Shown here: one piece after another, positions 46,720 through 59,109 of the stretch
Numbering within the stretch: position 1 is the stretch's first letter
Layout of the letters: the number at the start of each line of letters is the position of its first letter
From: Ephydatia muelleri
Lineage: Eukaryota; Porifera; Demospongiae; Spongillida; Spongillidae
Reading direction: 5' to 3'
Assembly: GCA_013339895.1 (NCBI GenBank)
Contig: JABACO010000014.1
Coordinates: 6,111,705-6,175,704 of the forward strand
DNA length: 64,000 nucleotides
Translations under genes and position numbers: made by a program
The notes under the pieces: model-generated
What the model was told of the DNA's origin: nothing
The model's database searches: none
The model's input: the letters and a program-made list of their open reading frames with translations, nothing else

Positions 46720-49170
46720 AATAATAAAGGGCTCTGACATTGGTCATTTCTCAAAACATTTTATTCTTAGATCAATCCTGCCTATGTGCAGCAATGATAT
46801 CTGGACAACACTGCCTAACAACACACAGGAACTAAAAATAATAGAGAATGTTTCGCAAGTTACAAAGCATCCTTACCTATCAGATCAGTTTGTAGCTCAA
46901 ATTATATAAAATATGTACAATCGGGTAACTGTTAGCAGCATTATTGGCAATGAGATACTGTTTAATCTTCATCTAAAATTATAAAAACGCAGCGATATAT
47001 ACATGCATTAATGTGACTTTGACAGAGCTAACCAAGCACTATGACAAATATGAATCACAAACAGCAACCAATCATTTAACCACGGGTTACTGTAGTAATT
47101 GTAATGTATAATTAACAGTAGACTACTGCGCTGCACACGAGATCTACTTGTATGTGAGACTGACTCTTTTAAGTGCTGGTTTTGGGAAGTGCCGGTAGTT
47201 GGTAACCCGGAGTTGGATAGCTGGACTATTGAGGCTGTACCCCTTCCGTAATGTCTCCTGAACGTGGTCATTTCGTATATGGTGTTGTATATGTTGTGCG
47301 TGTGTAACCATTGTGTCCTTATTACAAGTTGATATATTAGTTTCATGATTTGTTTTTTCCTTGTGGGTGGATATTATTTTACCTTCTAACTTATGGGATC
47401 ATTGGCCATGAAAAGAAACCTAATATCTATATTATACTATTTCCTGTATCTGCGTGATGCTTGCGTACATTTAATTGTATGGCTAATTAAAAATTCAGAC
47501 TGTGACGAACAATACGATTCTCAGTGCATAAGAATCGCTCTGTAAAGGACATTTCAAAGTTATAGAAACGAAATCTTAAAAAAAAACAACAACACATGTG
47601 TTACATGTAGGTCCCATTTCGCTGCACTGATAAAATGAAGGTAAGTTCATGCCCAAATGTTCAGCTACATATAATGGGTGGCCATTGGTGGCCCAAACTA
47701 GGTGGCACCAAACAAAGACTGACGGGCACGCCATTATTATTTAACCTTTTAATCATTTCATAATGATTTTATCGAAATGTTCAACATCATAGGACACAAA
47801 GTTTAAATACATTTGGTTATTGGATTATTATTGCCATTATAACAACTGCTAAAGAAAGTTACCTTAGAAACCAAGTTTGATTTTGAATCATTTTATTGGG
47901 TTGTATTTCAACCAAATAACATTTAAATAGTTATTCACATATACAGAAAAGTAACTAAAATTTTTAATTGTTTGTGGCCAATCAAATGTGCTAATACAGT
48001 TGCAACCTTTACTACATGCACATCTGTATAAACTGGTGCACAAAAATTCTCCTAATTATCATATTCCAATGCTAATAGTCCTTAACCATTAGTGAAAGTT
48101 CGAGGTGCGTGCATAGTTAAAATTTAATTTGACCAACAGTTTGCTATTTTTTACGCTAACCAATATTTATTTATGTTATATCCGACTTTAGAAAGGAATT
48201 ACTAGCTATTGTAAATCTCAGTTATTGGGTTATGTTAGTCATATGATAATGATATGACTTAAATAATGCTATAGTGAATGGTAGCCTTGACTAGACATCT
48301 TGTCTCGCCAATTCTTGTGCATATTTTTGTTTTACCAAGTACCATCTTCCAAAGCAGTTCCCTACACATATGTAATGCGCACGCATAAGATAATTAGCGA
48401 TTCAGTTTTTTATGCTGATTTTAGTACAAGAATACTTAACTTAATCAAGGTATTGTGAACAATTTAAGTTTAATTTAGATCATTCAGTTTGAAAATAAAA
48501 ACGCAAATGTCCGTGTACACGTGAAGATTCTGGTCCTGAATATAACTACATGCACGGCACATATTGCGCAGAAGTACGCGATCTCCAAGATTTACAACTC
48601 CCAGAGAAATACAACTCCCAGAGAAACAAGGTCTAGTTCCGACATTAGCGGCACCACGTCTAACTTATTACCAATGCAAATCTACACAGCATTATTAGAA
48701 ATGGTAGTTGGATGCTTGATAACCATTTTCGTCTCTCACACCGTTCCCGAGGAGCAAGATCATTCAAAAATACAAGCTGGTAAGAGGATGAGGTTAGCAG
48801 TAGTTGATGTAGGGTGCTATACTATATATTCTAAGACCGGAACATCATACGAAAGCACGGTTTCCAATGAGGTGCTCCATCTTGGCTATTCTTGCTGGTG
48901 ATGCTGATCCACTTTACACGATTGAGCAATCAAATAATCTTCATGCACTTTTAGACAATCAACAAGTTGCTCTATGTCATTAGGAAGTTCTTAAAGATAA
49001 GTCTGCATGACTAAACCACTCAGTTCTTGAATGTGATCATTTAAAGCAGATGAACAAAGTTGTGTACTTTTAAAACATCACAACATAATTCCATGCACGT
49101 TTAGCGTCAAGTTGTGAAATATACGTACATGTCAATTAACGAGGCAAATCGTTACTGATGACACTCTTCA
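46720..49170. other. AT-rich intergenic; dispersed repeat copy 3 at 47463-47640
   Basis: 47463-47640 shares TTCTCAGTGCATAAGAATC, GGACATTTCAAAG and GGTCCCATTTCGC with 10107-10300. An open frame at 48521-48901 (126 codons, NITTCTAHIAQKYAISK) has no recognised domain. Nothing else supported. Confidence 0.5.
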
Positions 49171-49177
49171 TCCCTGG

Positions 49178-50340
49178 ATGATTCCAAAGACTTGGAAAAT
49201 AGAGCAACCAGAAGTCGTTAAGAAAATGCGTACATGCACGTACAAGGTGGCGAGGCGGTTCCAGAAGGCATGCAGTACACAGAATGAGAAGCGGGTTATA
49301 AGACGAAAGGCATCACAGTTTGAATCTGTTGATGGAGACATAGTGTACGAGAAAATAAGGAAGACGAATGACAGAAAGGAGGTACCTGTTTACATACGGG
49401 TTTTGCAATGCACGTTAATGATATGTGCATTGACATGTATCTCGCCCAGCCAAAACACCTCAGTGTAACTTCCTTTTTCATAGTTGTTGATTAAAATTCG
49501 CTACATTACTGCTCGAGGTGAGCAGCTAAGGATAACCAGGGCCTGTCATTAAGATCCTCCTCTGGGCACCTTGGTGTTCAAAGAGCGTATCACTGAACGG
49601 TTCATTTGGAAAGGTGTTGTAAAGGACACAAGAAGTGGTATGTTATAAATACAATGAACTTGATATTTGACCTATTGATGTGAAAATAAGTCGCAACAAG
49701 AACGTGAACACATTTTAAAGTAAAAGTGTTTCACTATTTTGTATTGCCTTTTGATCACTTTATTCAATACATTGATTGTAATTAAATAAACAGGCAATTA
49801 TAATGATGACATGTGTAACTTTTCACATTTTTGGTGACCATAATTTTATTTTTAAATGAGAAGGGATGTGCATTTAGACCATGGTCTGTTACAAGCATAT
49901 TGAGAAGTAATGAATTGATACTAAGATGGCTTTGTGTTTTGCAGGGTTGTTCGTGTTGTGATGCCTGTCAGATAGTAAATGAAAAGGTTGCTCTTTAGTA
50001 AACCAGAAGTCCATGCATCTGTCCCTGTGAAGTTGACCTGGTACCACTTGGGAATGGACTTTATAGGTCCTATTGCTGATGTATCTGCAAATTACTGGGT
50101 GGAAGATTTTACTTCACCTGACAAGACTGCCACTTCATCAAACTGTATTCAAGGTAAGGACTTCATTTATCAGAATGGTATGAAAGTTTTTCTTTTTCAA
50201 CTGTTTATGCATATGGAAATCCCCCAAGTGATTACTGCAGACCAAGGTACTGAGTTCAATGACCACTTGAGCGGAAGTCTGATGGAGTGCCTACGTGTAA
50301 AGATCAAACACAACCTAACAACTGCCTACCACCCTCAAAT
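49178..50340 (+). pseudogene. Retroviral-type integrase fragment (Gypsy/Ginger-like), decayed
   Basis: In order: a pre-zinc-finger block (VIRRKASQFESVDGDIVYEK, KEVPVYI), an H2C2-type piece split by a frameshift (CACCTTGGTGTT, then KERITERFIWKGVVKD), CCDACQIVNEK, then the catalytic core WYHLGMDFIGPI with the first Asp, a gap, EIPQVITADQGTEFND with the second Asp, and HNLTTAYHPQ. The expected catalytic Glu after HPQ is missing, because homology stops at 50340 where dispersed repeat G begins. In-frame stops follow NEKVAL. No protease or reverse transcriptase is nearby. Similar integrases also occur in Ginger DNA transposons. Confidence 0.75.
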
Positions 50341-50745
50341 TAGTCTGTACTATTTTTATATGGGATCGTTTTCGCGAAAAGGGACATATAGTGCATATTA
50401 CAAAAATTGTTATAAAAATGCCTTACGTTTAAATCGCTATAACTTCCGAACTGTAAACGCTATCGACTTACCATTTTCAACACTACATACACACCATTTC
50501 TGTATGTAGACCTATATATTTTCGTGTCTTACACAAGCTCCGTGCCGACGTTATGAGACCTGATTACCCATGGGGTTCGAAACTGCCACATCTTCAGGTA
50601 GGAGCGACCAATTCGTTTCAAATTCAGTGTATACGTAGAGGGGTCCTGTCGCTATTGATTTTTTCGGTTCGCTAATTTTTATTTTATCCGTTACGGAGAT
50701 ACAGTTGTGCAAAGTTAATGCACATTTCCTGCTCGATGAGCGCCA
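50341..50745. repeat. Dispersed repeat family G, copy 2 (inverted relative to 17.2 kb)
   Basis: CTCCGTGCCGACGTTATGAG, CTTCAGGTAGGAGCGACC and TACGTAGAGGGGTCCTGTCG are the inverse of 17150-17280. It abuts and truncates the integrase fragment. Confidence 0.65.
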
Positions 50746-52004
50746 TTATTGTATGCAACCCGCGTTCAAACCACAATAAATTTCGATAACTTCTTTGTTC
50801 CGCCCATTCTCTGCCTAAAACTAAGCTAGCCGTTCGCAACAATTTTGCCTCACCCAGGCAGCGAGTTTATACCAGTGAATTAAAAGAAGAAGACTTCTCG
50901 CTTCGCAAAACGATCGTACCAAATTGGTAGATCTGAATGAATCGTTGCAGTATTCTTGCGCCTCTCACGTCGCGGGGTGGCAGTATTCAACACGGCGCGA
51001 GTAAGGCTATTTGCTACGCCTTGCATCATTCTCTAGTCATGCAATAAAGCTTCCAATTTGCTTTTAGTACATTCTTGTCACGCCCACTCGGCTACGCTTG
51101 CAATGACATCGGTCTTTTATTTACAATTTTCAGCTCACGCAAAATACATGAACATGCACCCATGCTGGCTCACACAGCCTCATGCACTTGTGCACACACT
51201 TGAATTGTTGCGTATATAAACCTGTACAATACAGTACTTGTGGCACACAATAAACCATTCTGATGATGATGACACACTCTCACACCACACTTTGTCACAT
51301 GCACGGGATCTATTCCATTTAACTGTGTGCATTTTTGAGTGGGTTTATGTACTGAGCTTCTGTACCACTCTCTTAGTTATAGTTTTTCCTCTGCAATGTT
51401 GCCAAAGCATTCCTTATAACAACTCCTCTTTGTGCAGGCTGGGTTTCCCATATAAATGGTTCTTCATACCTAACATAGAGTTCTCACATGTACATAAGTA
51501 TGTGTAGCTACATGCAGCGTCCCATAGGATTGGACGACTGTACATGCATCATGTGTTCATAGGATTGGTCCTCTATTTGTGAATGACAGCATCCGATCCC
51601 CATAGGGTTGCAGTTGGTCCTTTGTACACACAGGTACCTCGTGTCCCTATAGGATTGTTCTTTTGTACATGCATTGTGTCCGCATAGGCTCATACGATTA
51701 GTCCTTTGCGGTACATACAATTTGTCCCTGTATATTGATCCTCTGTGTCCCATTGGATTGGTCCTTTGTGCTTGCATACACTGTACATCGTGTCCCCACC
51801 ACTGTATACATGCATGTGGCAAAGAATAACACTATATTTACCACAACATGCCTATATATTCCTATGCACTCACATAATCTTTCTCTAGTAGAGAAGTGTG
51901 TAATAATTACTAATAAAGCTTTCTCATGAATTTTTTTTTCTATTTTTGGCACGATTAACGAGGTAATTTCTATTTTTGGCACGGATTCCGCACCCACATC
52001 CTGC
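50746..52004. other. No gene; imperfect repeats of a 'CATAGGATTGGTCC' motif
   Basis: 51518-51800 has eight or so spaced copies of (C/T)ATAGGATTG(G/T)(T/A)CC.TTGT with TACATGCA, an old minisatellite. No coding signal. Confidence 0.55.
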
Positions 52005-52390
52005 GAGCTCGCAATAGTGCATGAGGACGGAGACCAAAAATGTACCGCCACCAGCAGGTACGTTATACAATCCTCGGCTTTTGCGTACGGTTACCGGTAC
52101 TGCTGTCCCGTGTACATGTAGCTGCCAAGAAACTAGTCGAGAAGAAAGATTTAAAGCAACTCTCGGACCAACTCAGGGAGATGAAGGAGGATGCGTTTTC
52201 CAAGACTGTAGCCGGGTTGTCTCTCTCTTTTTTTTTTTAATCGAAATAATTCATAACCATGTAACAGATGCTTTTCACGATCCAAAACGCCCTAATGGGG
52301 AAGATAGAAGTTGAGGTTACTGTGACGAGTGGCCTCAGTTCAAGGCCGTTGCTGCCAGGATTACTACCCCCAAGCTTAGCAGTAGCCGTA
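52005..52390 (+). pseudogene. Truncated glycine N-acyltransferase-like pseudogene
   Basis: Paralogous to 57273-57720. It retains most of exon 1's leader but lacks about 80 bp of exon 1 coding sequence. It has exon 2 (52125-52210, KKDLKQLSDQLREMKEDAF) and exon 3 from 52270. Exon 3 has lost one T (GAGGTTACTG against GAGGTTTACTG), which breaks the frame before CDEWPQFKAVAARIT. Exons 4-6 are absent and unrelated sequence follows 52390. It is a recent partial duplication of the intact gene 5.3 kb downstream. Confidence 0.8.
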
Positions 52391-53099
52391 TTGGTGCCAA
52401 TGATAGTTGCGTGTATCGGTATATACCACATCTGTAGTTGTACGTCAGTTACTTGGACAAACTACCAACGTATTAAACAGCTTAACAGCAGGTCAATGAA
52501 ATTACGACGAGTACTACGTGCGTATGCACTCAACTGGTTGCAACAAACCTTGTTGCGTAGCGCTATGAGGAGTGCGGAGACCGAGCTCAGTATGAAACTG
52601 GTACACAGAAGGAGGGGGATAGCCGATTGTGCCTTACGTGTCCCGTCCGTGAGTCAATTTTGAGGGCACAAGACGGAGACAACTTACTGATTCAATATGG
52701 AACGGTGATACTTCTTTCAAATATGGAAGCCGATTTTTTTAATTGGAAGACCTAGTTTCAATACGCCCTCTTCGATGTACTAGCTTTATGTTTCTCTCGT
52801 GGGCAAGTAGTAAATCATAATGGTGTTGACATAAATGGTCGGAATATTGTAATGAGAAACGCACATTGACTACATGACTGCCTGCACATTGAGGAATGTT
52901 ATGACAATCCTAGGGAAGCGTAACCTTAAATAGGAAAAAAAAAAGGTGACCTTACTAAAATCATGCCAAATGTAGTGTACTAACAATCCCTCGTGGGCTA
53001 AGCTGAGAAAAATCTGGTGTGCTTGGTATTGAAGCACCCCATACATGTCTATGGGAAGATATACGGGAATATTCGGTGATTCGCAAACTGCGAATTAAT
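52391..53099. other. No feature recognised
   Basis: Unique sequence, no supported exon or inverted repeat. Confidence 0.5.
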
Positions 53100-54131
53100 T
53101 ACCGTAAAGTACCGCGTACAAGCCCCCCCCCTCCGCCCCCAACGTGAGACCCTGAAAAAAAAGGCTAGTTTTTGTAACGATCGTATCTCCTGAACCATAA
53201 ACGTTGCGACCTACCTTTTTCAAAGACTTGTTGTACTACCATTCCTTTCCTGAAATAATATCCTGTTTGGAATCGCATGGACATGCCTCACGAAAAACAA
53301 GGTCTGAAAACATACCTGGTTCAGAACAGCCATATCGTTTGAACCGCTCATCTCCAAACATGGAATTTCGGTGTATATATCGTACAAACAGCGTTCAACA
53401 CATGCGGCATGTTTTTGTTCCATTTACCTTGTAATGTCTCGCAGTAAACATTAACACCATAGTCAGTCCACATCGCTCCGCCATTTCTTTTTTCCATTGA
53501 CCAGCCTAGGCCCCATCCCAAACCATGTCTGCACGACATATTTGGAATGGAAATCGGGGGGGAGAGCGCTAATGAGATCGTATTCATAGCCCTGCTAAAC
53601 TGAATTTCCTATTCATAGCTCGCATCTGTGTACAATGTAACTGCCGCTTCATTTACATCTCGCATTTAGTGAGGTAATGTCGTGCAGACATGGTTCGGAA
53701 TGGGGCCTAGGTTGGTCAATGGAAATAAGAAATGGCGGAGCGATGTGGACTGACTATGGTGTTAATGTTTACTGCGAGAAATTACAAGGTAAATGGAGCA
53801 AAAACATGCCGCATGTGTTGAACGCTGTTTGTACGATACATACACCGAAATTCCATGTTTGGAGATGAGCGGTTCAAACGATATATGGCTGTTCTGAACC
53901 AGGTATGTTTTCAGACCTTGTTTTTCGTGAGGCATGTCCATGCGATGCCAAACAGGATATTATTTCAGGAAAGGAATGGTAGTACAACAAGACTTTGAAA
54001 AAGGTAGGTCGCAACGTTTATGGTTCAGGAGATACGATCGTTACAAAAACTAGCCATTTTTTTCAGCGTCTCACGTTGGGGGCGGAGGAGGGGGGGGGGG
54101 GGGGGGGCTTGTACGCGGTACTTTACGGTAC
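53100..54131. mobile_element. 1.03-kb foldback element with arms of about 440 bp
   Basis: Left arm 53100-53539 (TACCGTAAAGTACCGCGTAC, poly-C, ...) pairs with 53677-54131 (... poly-G, GTACGCGGTACTTTACGGTA) at roughly 95% identity, around a spacer of about 137 bp. ORFs in the arms are mirror images of each other and have no domain. No clear target duplication. Confidence 0.88.
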
Positions 54132-54525
54132 TTGTCCATTTGACCGCTGATTTCTGGATATGTCCCACATGTGTAAGTTATGTGCACACATCCACACACA
54201 TTCACACCCACATGATGTACACACATACACTCACAGGCCCATGATACCTTCTCCAGGCTGGCATCCTACCTGGTCATTCACCAGTCCTCACCTAAATCAA
54301 CAGTTGTGGCAGAAATTTATAGCCCTGGTTCGTTCCATTGCCAGAGCCATCCTGGCCAGGCACTCGTAACTGCTATTAGGTTGTGCCTTATAGTGTATAA
54401 TAGTATTGTGTGTACATACGTTGTTAGTCTTGTTACGAATAAAAAAAAAACCCGCGCCACCTGGTTACGGCCCTGTAGTGAAGCATGACACCTAATAAAA
54501 AAAAGCATACATGACAGCTAATAAA

Positions 54526-54806
54526 ACAAGTAAATAAAAACATTCTCTATGAGAAAGTTGGTGGGATATAGGATTTGAAGGCAATTAGTGGTGTAAAAAG
54601 CAAGGAAACAAGGTCTTATCTGAAGGGAAAATGTAATAGTGCTATATTTAGCACACAAACAACATATACCCTAAAATGTGCTAAATATAGGACTATTACA
54701 TTTTCCCTTCAGATAAGACCTTGTTTCCTTGCTTTTTACACCACTAATTGCCTTCAAATCCTATATCCCACCAACTTTCTCATAGAGAATGTTTTTATTT
54801 ACTTGT
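54526..54806. mobile_element. Foldback MITE family F, copy 4
   Basis: ACAAGTAAATAAAAACATTC ends. Both arms share GATTTGAAGGCAATTAGTGG and AAGGTCTTATCTGAAGGGAA, unlike the other copies. The left arm has one private change, AATAGTGCTA against AATAGTCCTA. Confidence 0.9.
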
Positions 54807-54996
54807 TTTCTTAATTTTTTTATCACACCCAATGACTGTTGTATCGCTGCTTCTCCATTTTCATTTCTTTCCATCTATACAATATAGGGACACGGTCTCC
54901 GACATGATTATGACGACGTAGTCTCGTACGCATACGTTTTATATATACGTCTGGGTACGAGGCACATATCCTGGAACGTGATGATCCCGACCTGAG

Positions 54997-55118
54997 TAGT
55001 CTCGTACCCAGACCCCATCACATCACAGCAGCGGATGGATTACATCACCGCTACGCTTTTTCAACCTATTAAATCTCCTTCCGCTGCTGTGATGTGATGG
55101 GGTCTGGGTACGAGACTA
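54997..55118. mobile_element. Short MITE with GTCTCGTACCCAGACCC ends
   Basis: A 122-bp near-perfect palindrome: TAGTCTCGTACCCAGACCCC with ATCACATCACAGCAGCGG, and its inverse at the right. A related half-palindrome lies at 54922-54966. Same family as 35848-36612. Confidence 0.85.
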
Positions 55119-55269
55119 GCGGAGAAGCTGGTTCGCCCACCTGTCATCCCCGCAGATCTACTTACACATTCGTGGCCATGGAACCCGTCAACCCGGATGT
55201 TGGCATCAAAACTTTAACAAACGACAGTATACATGTACATGGACCAACACAGGTTAATAATAATAATTA

Positions 55270-57240
55270 TAAAAGTTTATAACTTCGGAAAAAAAGTCGC
55301 CTCGTCCGCCGCCACCTCGTCTTGTGCCTCCTCCACCTCTGCCTCCTCTACCTCTGCCTCCTCCTGGACGGCCACCACGGCCACCACCCCGGCCTCCACG
55401 ACGGCCACCACGGCCTTCTCCTCGACCTCCTCCACGGCCTTCTCCACGACCTCCTCTACGGCCTTCTTGATCACGGCCTCCTACACGGCCACCTCCTCGA
55501 CCTCCAGTGCCGCCACCTCCAGCTTCAGCCGCTTCTTCCCCTTCAAGGCCTTCTTCTCTGCCGACACCTCCATCTGAAACAGCGACCCCATCTTCTGCTG
55601 CTTCTGAATCAGCACGGCCTTCTCCATCACGGCCTCCTCCACGGCCACCTCCTCGACCTCCTCCACGGCCTCCAGTGCCGCCACCTCCATCTGAAACAGC
55701 GACCCCACCTTCTGCTGCTTCTGAATCAGCACGGCCTTCTCCATCACGGCCACCTCCAGAAATTCCCCTGCCTTTTTTCTACGCACGTTCAGTACCTTTT
55801 TAAGCACTGCATCTGCACAAACTTTACTGACAGCAGCATGTGCAGATCTGGTACACACCTTTTGTGCTAACCATGGGTGCGTCTTGCAAAAGGCATCATT
55901 TAACTGAACTAGTAAAGTGCTATTCTTAAGAATAGCCTTTTCGAGACCACCCTTATACTCGCTTAGTACGATATCCTTTGGTTCATACAGAGAGTAGCTA
56001 CAATGAAAAAAAAGAAGCGTGTACATGTACATGCAACATTATGTATGTGCTAAACTATACACAGTACACCAAGACTTGAAAGTTATGTTATGCCCTTACA
56101 TCCCACTAAAATGCATGAAATCCAATGTAAACTGAAGCCATTCTGATTCAATGCACAGATGGTATCAAAACATGCCCTGAGCAATGATTATCACCAACCA
56201 CGTGGCACAACAAGACAGCATTTCTTTTTATACCCCACCCCCTCTGCCCTATAGTTACACATGCAATTGCATATGACATTTGCTACGTCGCACTAGAATA
56301 TTCAAACCATGCATCTAACAGAAGGCAACGTTGACGCAACGTTTGAGCTAAATGTCATATGAAAACCCTGCTAAATATCTTCATCTACATTTACATACCT
56401 TGGAATAACTCTGTCGGTAGTTCTTTTTCGATGGCCTCGTTGGTTTTGCAGGGCACGCTTGGCCTTCCCGTACCACACTCTCTTCGCCAAGCGAGAACAT
56501 TCAGGATCCTCCCAATAACGTTTCCGTTTAGCTGACCGTTTCTTTTTTGGGTCTGCATGATAACGCTCGCGTTCCCCTGTCCGTTTCTTTTCAGGGTCTG
56601 CCTTGTAGGATGCCCGTGCCGATTCTAAAACATCGTCTCGAACTTCAAGGTATTTCGCACGTCGTTTCGCTCGTTTCTTTTCTTGACGTGAAGGCATTTT
56701 GATGAAAACAACTTCACTAATAAAAAAGTAGCACACCAAACGACGATTGAATCACCAAAGAGCTTTTCTCTAATTGTTATGCTATTTATACACATGCCGT
56801 TTATCTTTAGACCGTAATTACGAAATGATCTAATTATACAAGACATAGGCTGATATTCGATTGTGTATCAAAGTATAACAACTACTATATTTATATAAAA
56901 GCGAGTCCTGCGGCCGATTCTGAAGCTATTGGTGAAATTTTCATCGCTTAAAAGTGTTCCTGACCCGAGTTATGCGTTGCCAAGAAGGAGGAGGAGAAGG
57001 AGACGAATTCCGAGACTGGGAACGAGAACGGGCAGCACACTCTTGTTCTCTGCAACCACGCGGTTCTGCGACATGAAACAAGAACGAAAGTACTCCTTTT
57101 TGACTTCTAGATCGATTGCTAAAACACGCTGCACGATCCGATCGTCGGGAGTGTTGTTACAGACGGGTTGCGTTTTTTTAATGACATTCATGGTCGTGGT
57201 CAAATCCTATATGGAAGTTTCTAACGAAACTTCCGATTTC
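55270..57240 (-). CDS. ADPEKKR/SLYEP-family element, copy B (best preserved) with Arg-Gly-rich tail
   Basis: Minus strand. The leader (57240-56700) shares GTTTCGTTAGAAA, GGATTTGACCACGACCATG and GATCGGATCGT with copies A and E. Exon 1, 56697-56399, is intact: MPSRQEKKRAKRRAKYLEV, ASYKADPEKKR, KRKRYWEDPECSRLAKR, then donor GTATGT. Exon 2 starts at 55997: YSLYEPKDIVLSEYKGG, LVQLNDAFCKTHPWLAQKV, ADAVLKKVLNVRRKKAGEF. After GEFLE (about 55755) the family sequence is replaced by a low-complexity region open in several frames. One frame is Glu/Val/Ala-rich, with a duplicated MEKAVLIQKQQK block; another is an RGG tract ending GDFFSEVINFYNYYY. No helicase domain is present. Function is unknown; Helitron association is an inference. 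Confidence 0.55.
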
Positions 57241-57307
57241 TAACGAAACTTCCGATAAATTCACATCCTGCGAGCTTGTCAATAGTGCATGAGGACGGAG
57301 ACCAAAA

Positions 57308-58621
57308 ATGCACCGCGTATCGTCTCCTGGTGCCACTGTGCAGTCCGGTCAGAGTCTCTCATCCAAGCCGTTCGTGTGGCCCGGAGCCTCTGATCCACCT
57401 GCAGGTACGTTATACAATCCTCGGCTTTTGCGTACATACGTGCGGTTACCGGTACTGCTGTCCCGTGTACATGTAGCTGCCAAGAAACTAGACGCGAAGG
57501 AAGATTTAAAGCAACTATCGGACCAACTTAGGGAGATGAAGGAGGATGCGTTTTCAAACACAGTAGGTTGTCCCTTATTTGTTATCGACATAACTCATGA
57601 CCACGTAACAGATGCTTTTCACGATCCAAAACGCCCTAATGGGGAAGATAGAAGTTGAGGTTTACTGTGACGAGTGGCCTCAGTTCAAGGCCGTTGCTGC
57701 CAGGATTACTTCCCCAACTGTGAGTTGTTGATCCACCTAGGGTACAGTACACCATGCATGAATCAAATTCCTATGGCCAATAACTTCAAAGGTGGCAGAT
57801 GTCGTGTTGTACACTAAAAGTGAAGAAAGTGCACTTGGACTCCTCTATGATGAACGTATTCTCAGACGTCTTAAGTCTCAAATCAGTAGGGGAGTGATTT
57901 TTGCAGGTGTGAAATGATACGCATGATCAGTCACTTGACCACTGACTACAATCTTTACACATTCCAGAAATGAAAGACTCTTTGGCTCAGTATCTCACAG
58001 ATAAGATGAAGTGTGGTGGCATCTCACTGCTACGTTTTGACGTTAAAACACAATCAACAATGATGCAATATCAGAGAGGTATGCAAGACCAACAAAAGCC
58101 CCCAAATGATATACATGAGAGGTATGTGGTCATGTCTGAATAAAAACAGGATATCATTTTGTGTAATGTACATCAGCAGCCCTCCCTGCCCTCCTGGGTA
58201 TGTCCTTGGCTCCCTAAGTTCAGAACATGCTCAATATATCAGTGGCCTATGGAGATTCAAGGATGACACAAATGATATCAGTCAAACGTTTGAGTCCATA
58301 ATAAAGGATTTTCCAAGCTCTGCAGTCTTTGAAGAATCAAAGGGGGAGATGCCAGTGGGATGGATCCTTTCATTTCCACATGGATACATTGGACATGCCA
58401 TGATATTAGAAGACCATCGGAATAAACATCTTTTCAAGCCCCTTGCATGGAACCTCTGCACAAAGCTGTTGAAAGAATTCGAAGGATGCAAACCAGAGTT
58501 TGCAAGTGACAATACCATTGTCATTAACAATGCAAAGGAGAATGGTTTTGTTGAGATCTCGAAAGGCCATCGCGTGATTTATAATCCACCAAATGGCGAA
58601 AGTGATACCAAAAAGGTCTAG
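57308..58621 (+). CDS. Glycine N-acyltransferase-like protein 2, complete, six exons
   Basis: Exons 57308-57404, 57477-57562, 57612-57719, 57792-57906, 57968-58121 and 58177-58621 have GT-AG borders and fit in phase to give 334 residues ending in TAG. Landmarks: DLKQLSDQLREMKEDAF, VEVYCDEWPQFKAVAARIT (the family's DKWPDF region), then the GNAT half ISGLWRFKDD, MPVGWILSFPHGYIGHAMIL and DHRNKHLFKPL. The acyl-CoA loop of the paralogue (DHRRKGLG) is altered here to DHRNKHLF, so CoA binding may be weakened. The introns are tiny (49-73 nt). The gene is head to head with the ADPEKKR element, 68 bp from its leader. A truncated copy lies at 52005. The start at 57308 is the first in-frame Met of exon 1; expression is not known. 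Confidence 0.78.
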
Positions 58622-59100
58622 TAGTTAAGTGTTAACGCATGGTGTGAGACCTAAGAAAAACTTGTGCATGTGTTTTTATTTACATACCTAATCTGCGTTT
58701 TGATTGTAGCGCCGGCATCATTAGAGAACGGCTGTTACCATTCATGCTGTGTGTTGTGTTTTGAATACCATTGCAAATGCAATACTGACATGCACGTAAC
58801 TCATCAGTGTAGATGCTATAGTCATAAAAATGTTTGAACACATGTAAGCACATTCTGTATGGCAACAACTCCAACCTTTTACAAACTGGCGAGGGGGGGG
58901 GGAGTGGGGGGGAATGGGTGAGGTGGGAGTGAACTGGCATTTACTACACTGATGTGGGATACACAGGGAAGTAATGAAGCGGCATAGTGAAGCCAAGAGC
59001 ATATACACTGCATGCACAAAGCAAATTCATTTATAATGTATAAATATTCATAGATGTCTGTGGTTTTGTTTCTATTGAATGTATTTACCAGCCGACGAAA
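58622..59100. other. Downstream flank; no feature
   Basis: Includes a G-run at 58892-58911. No coding signal. Confidence 0.55.
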
Positions 59101-59109
59101 GACTATACT

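Noticed and set aside
53348..53868. Two similar ORFs (63 and 79 codons) in opposite orientations, suggesting a gene pair
   Set aside because: They lie in mirror positions of the two arms of one foldback element, so the similarity follows from the palindrome.
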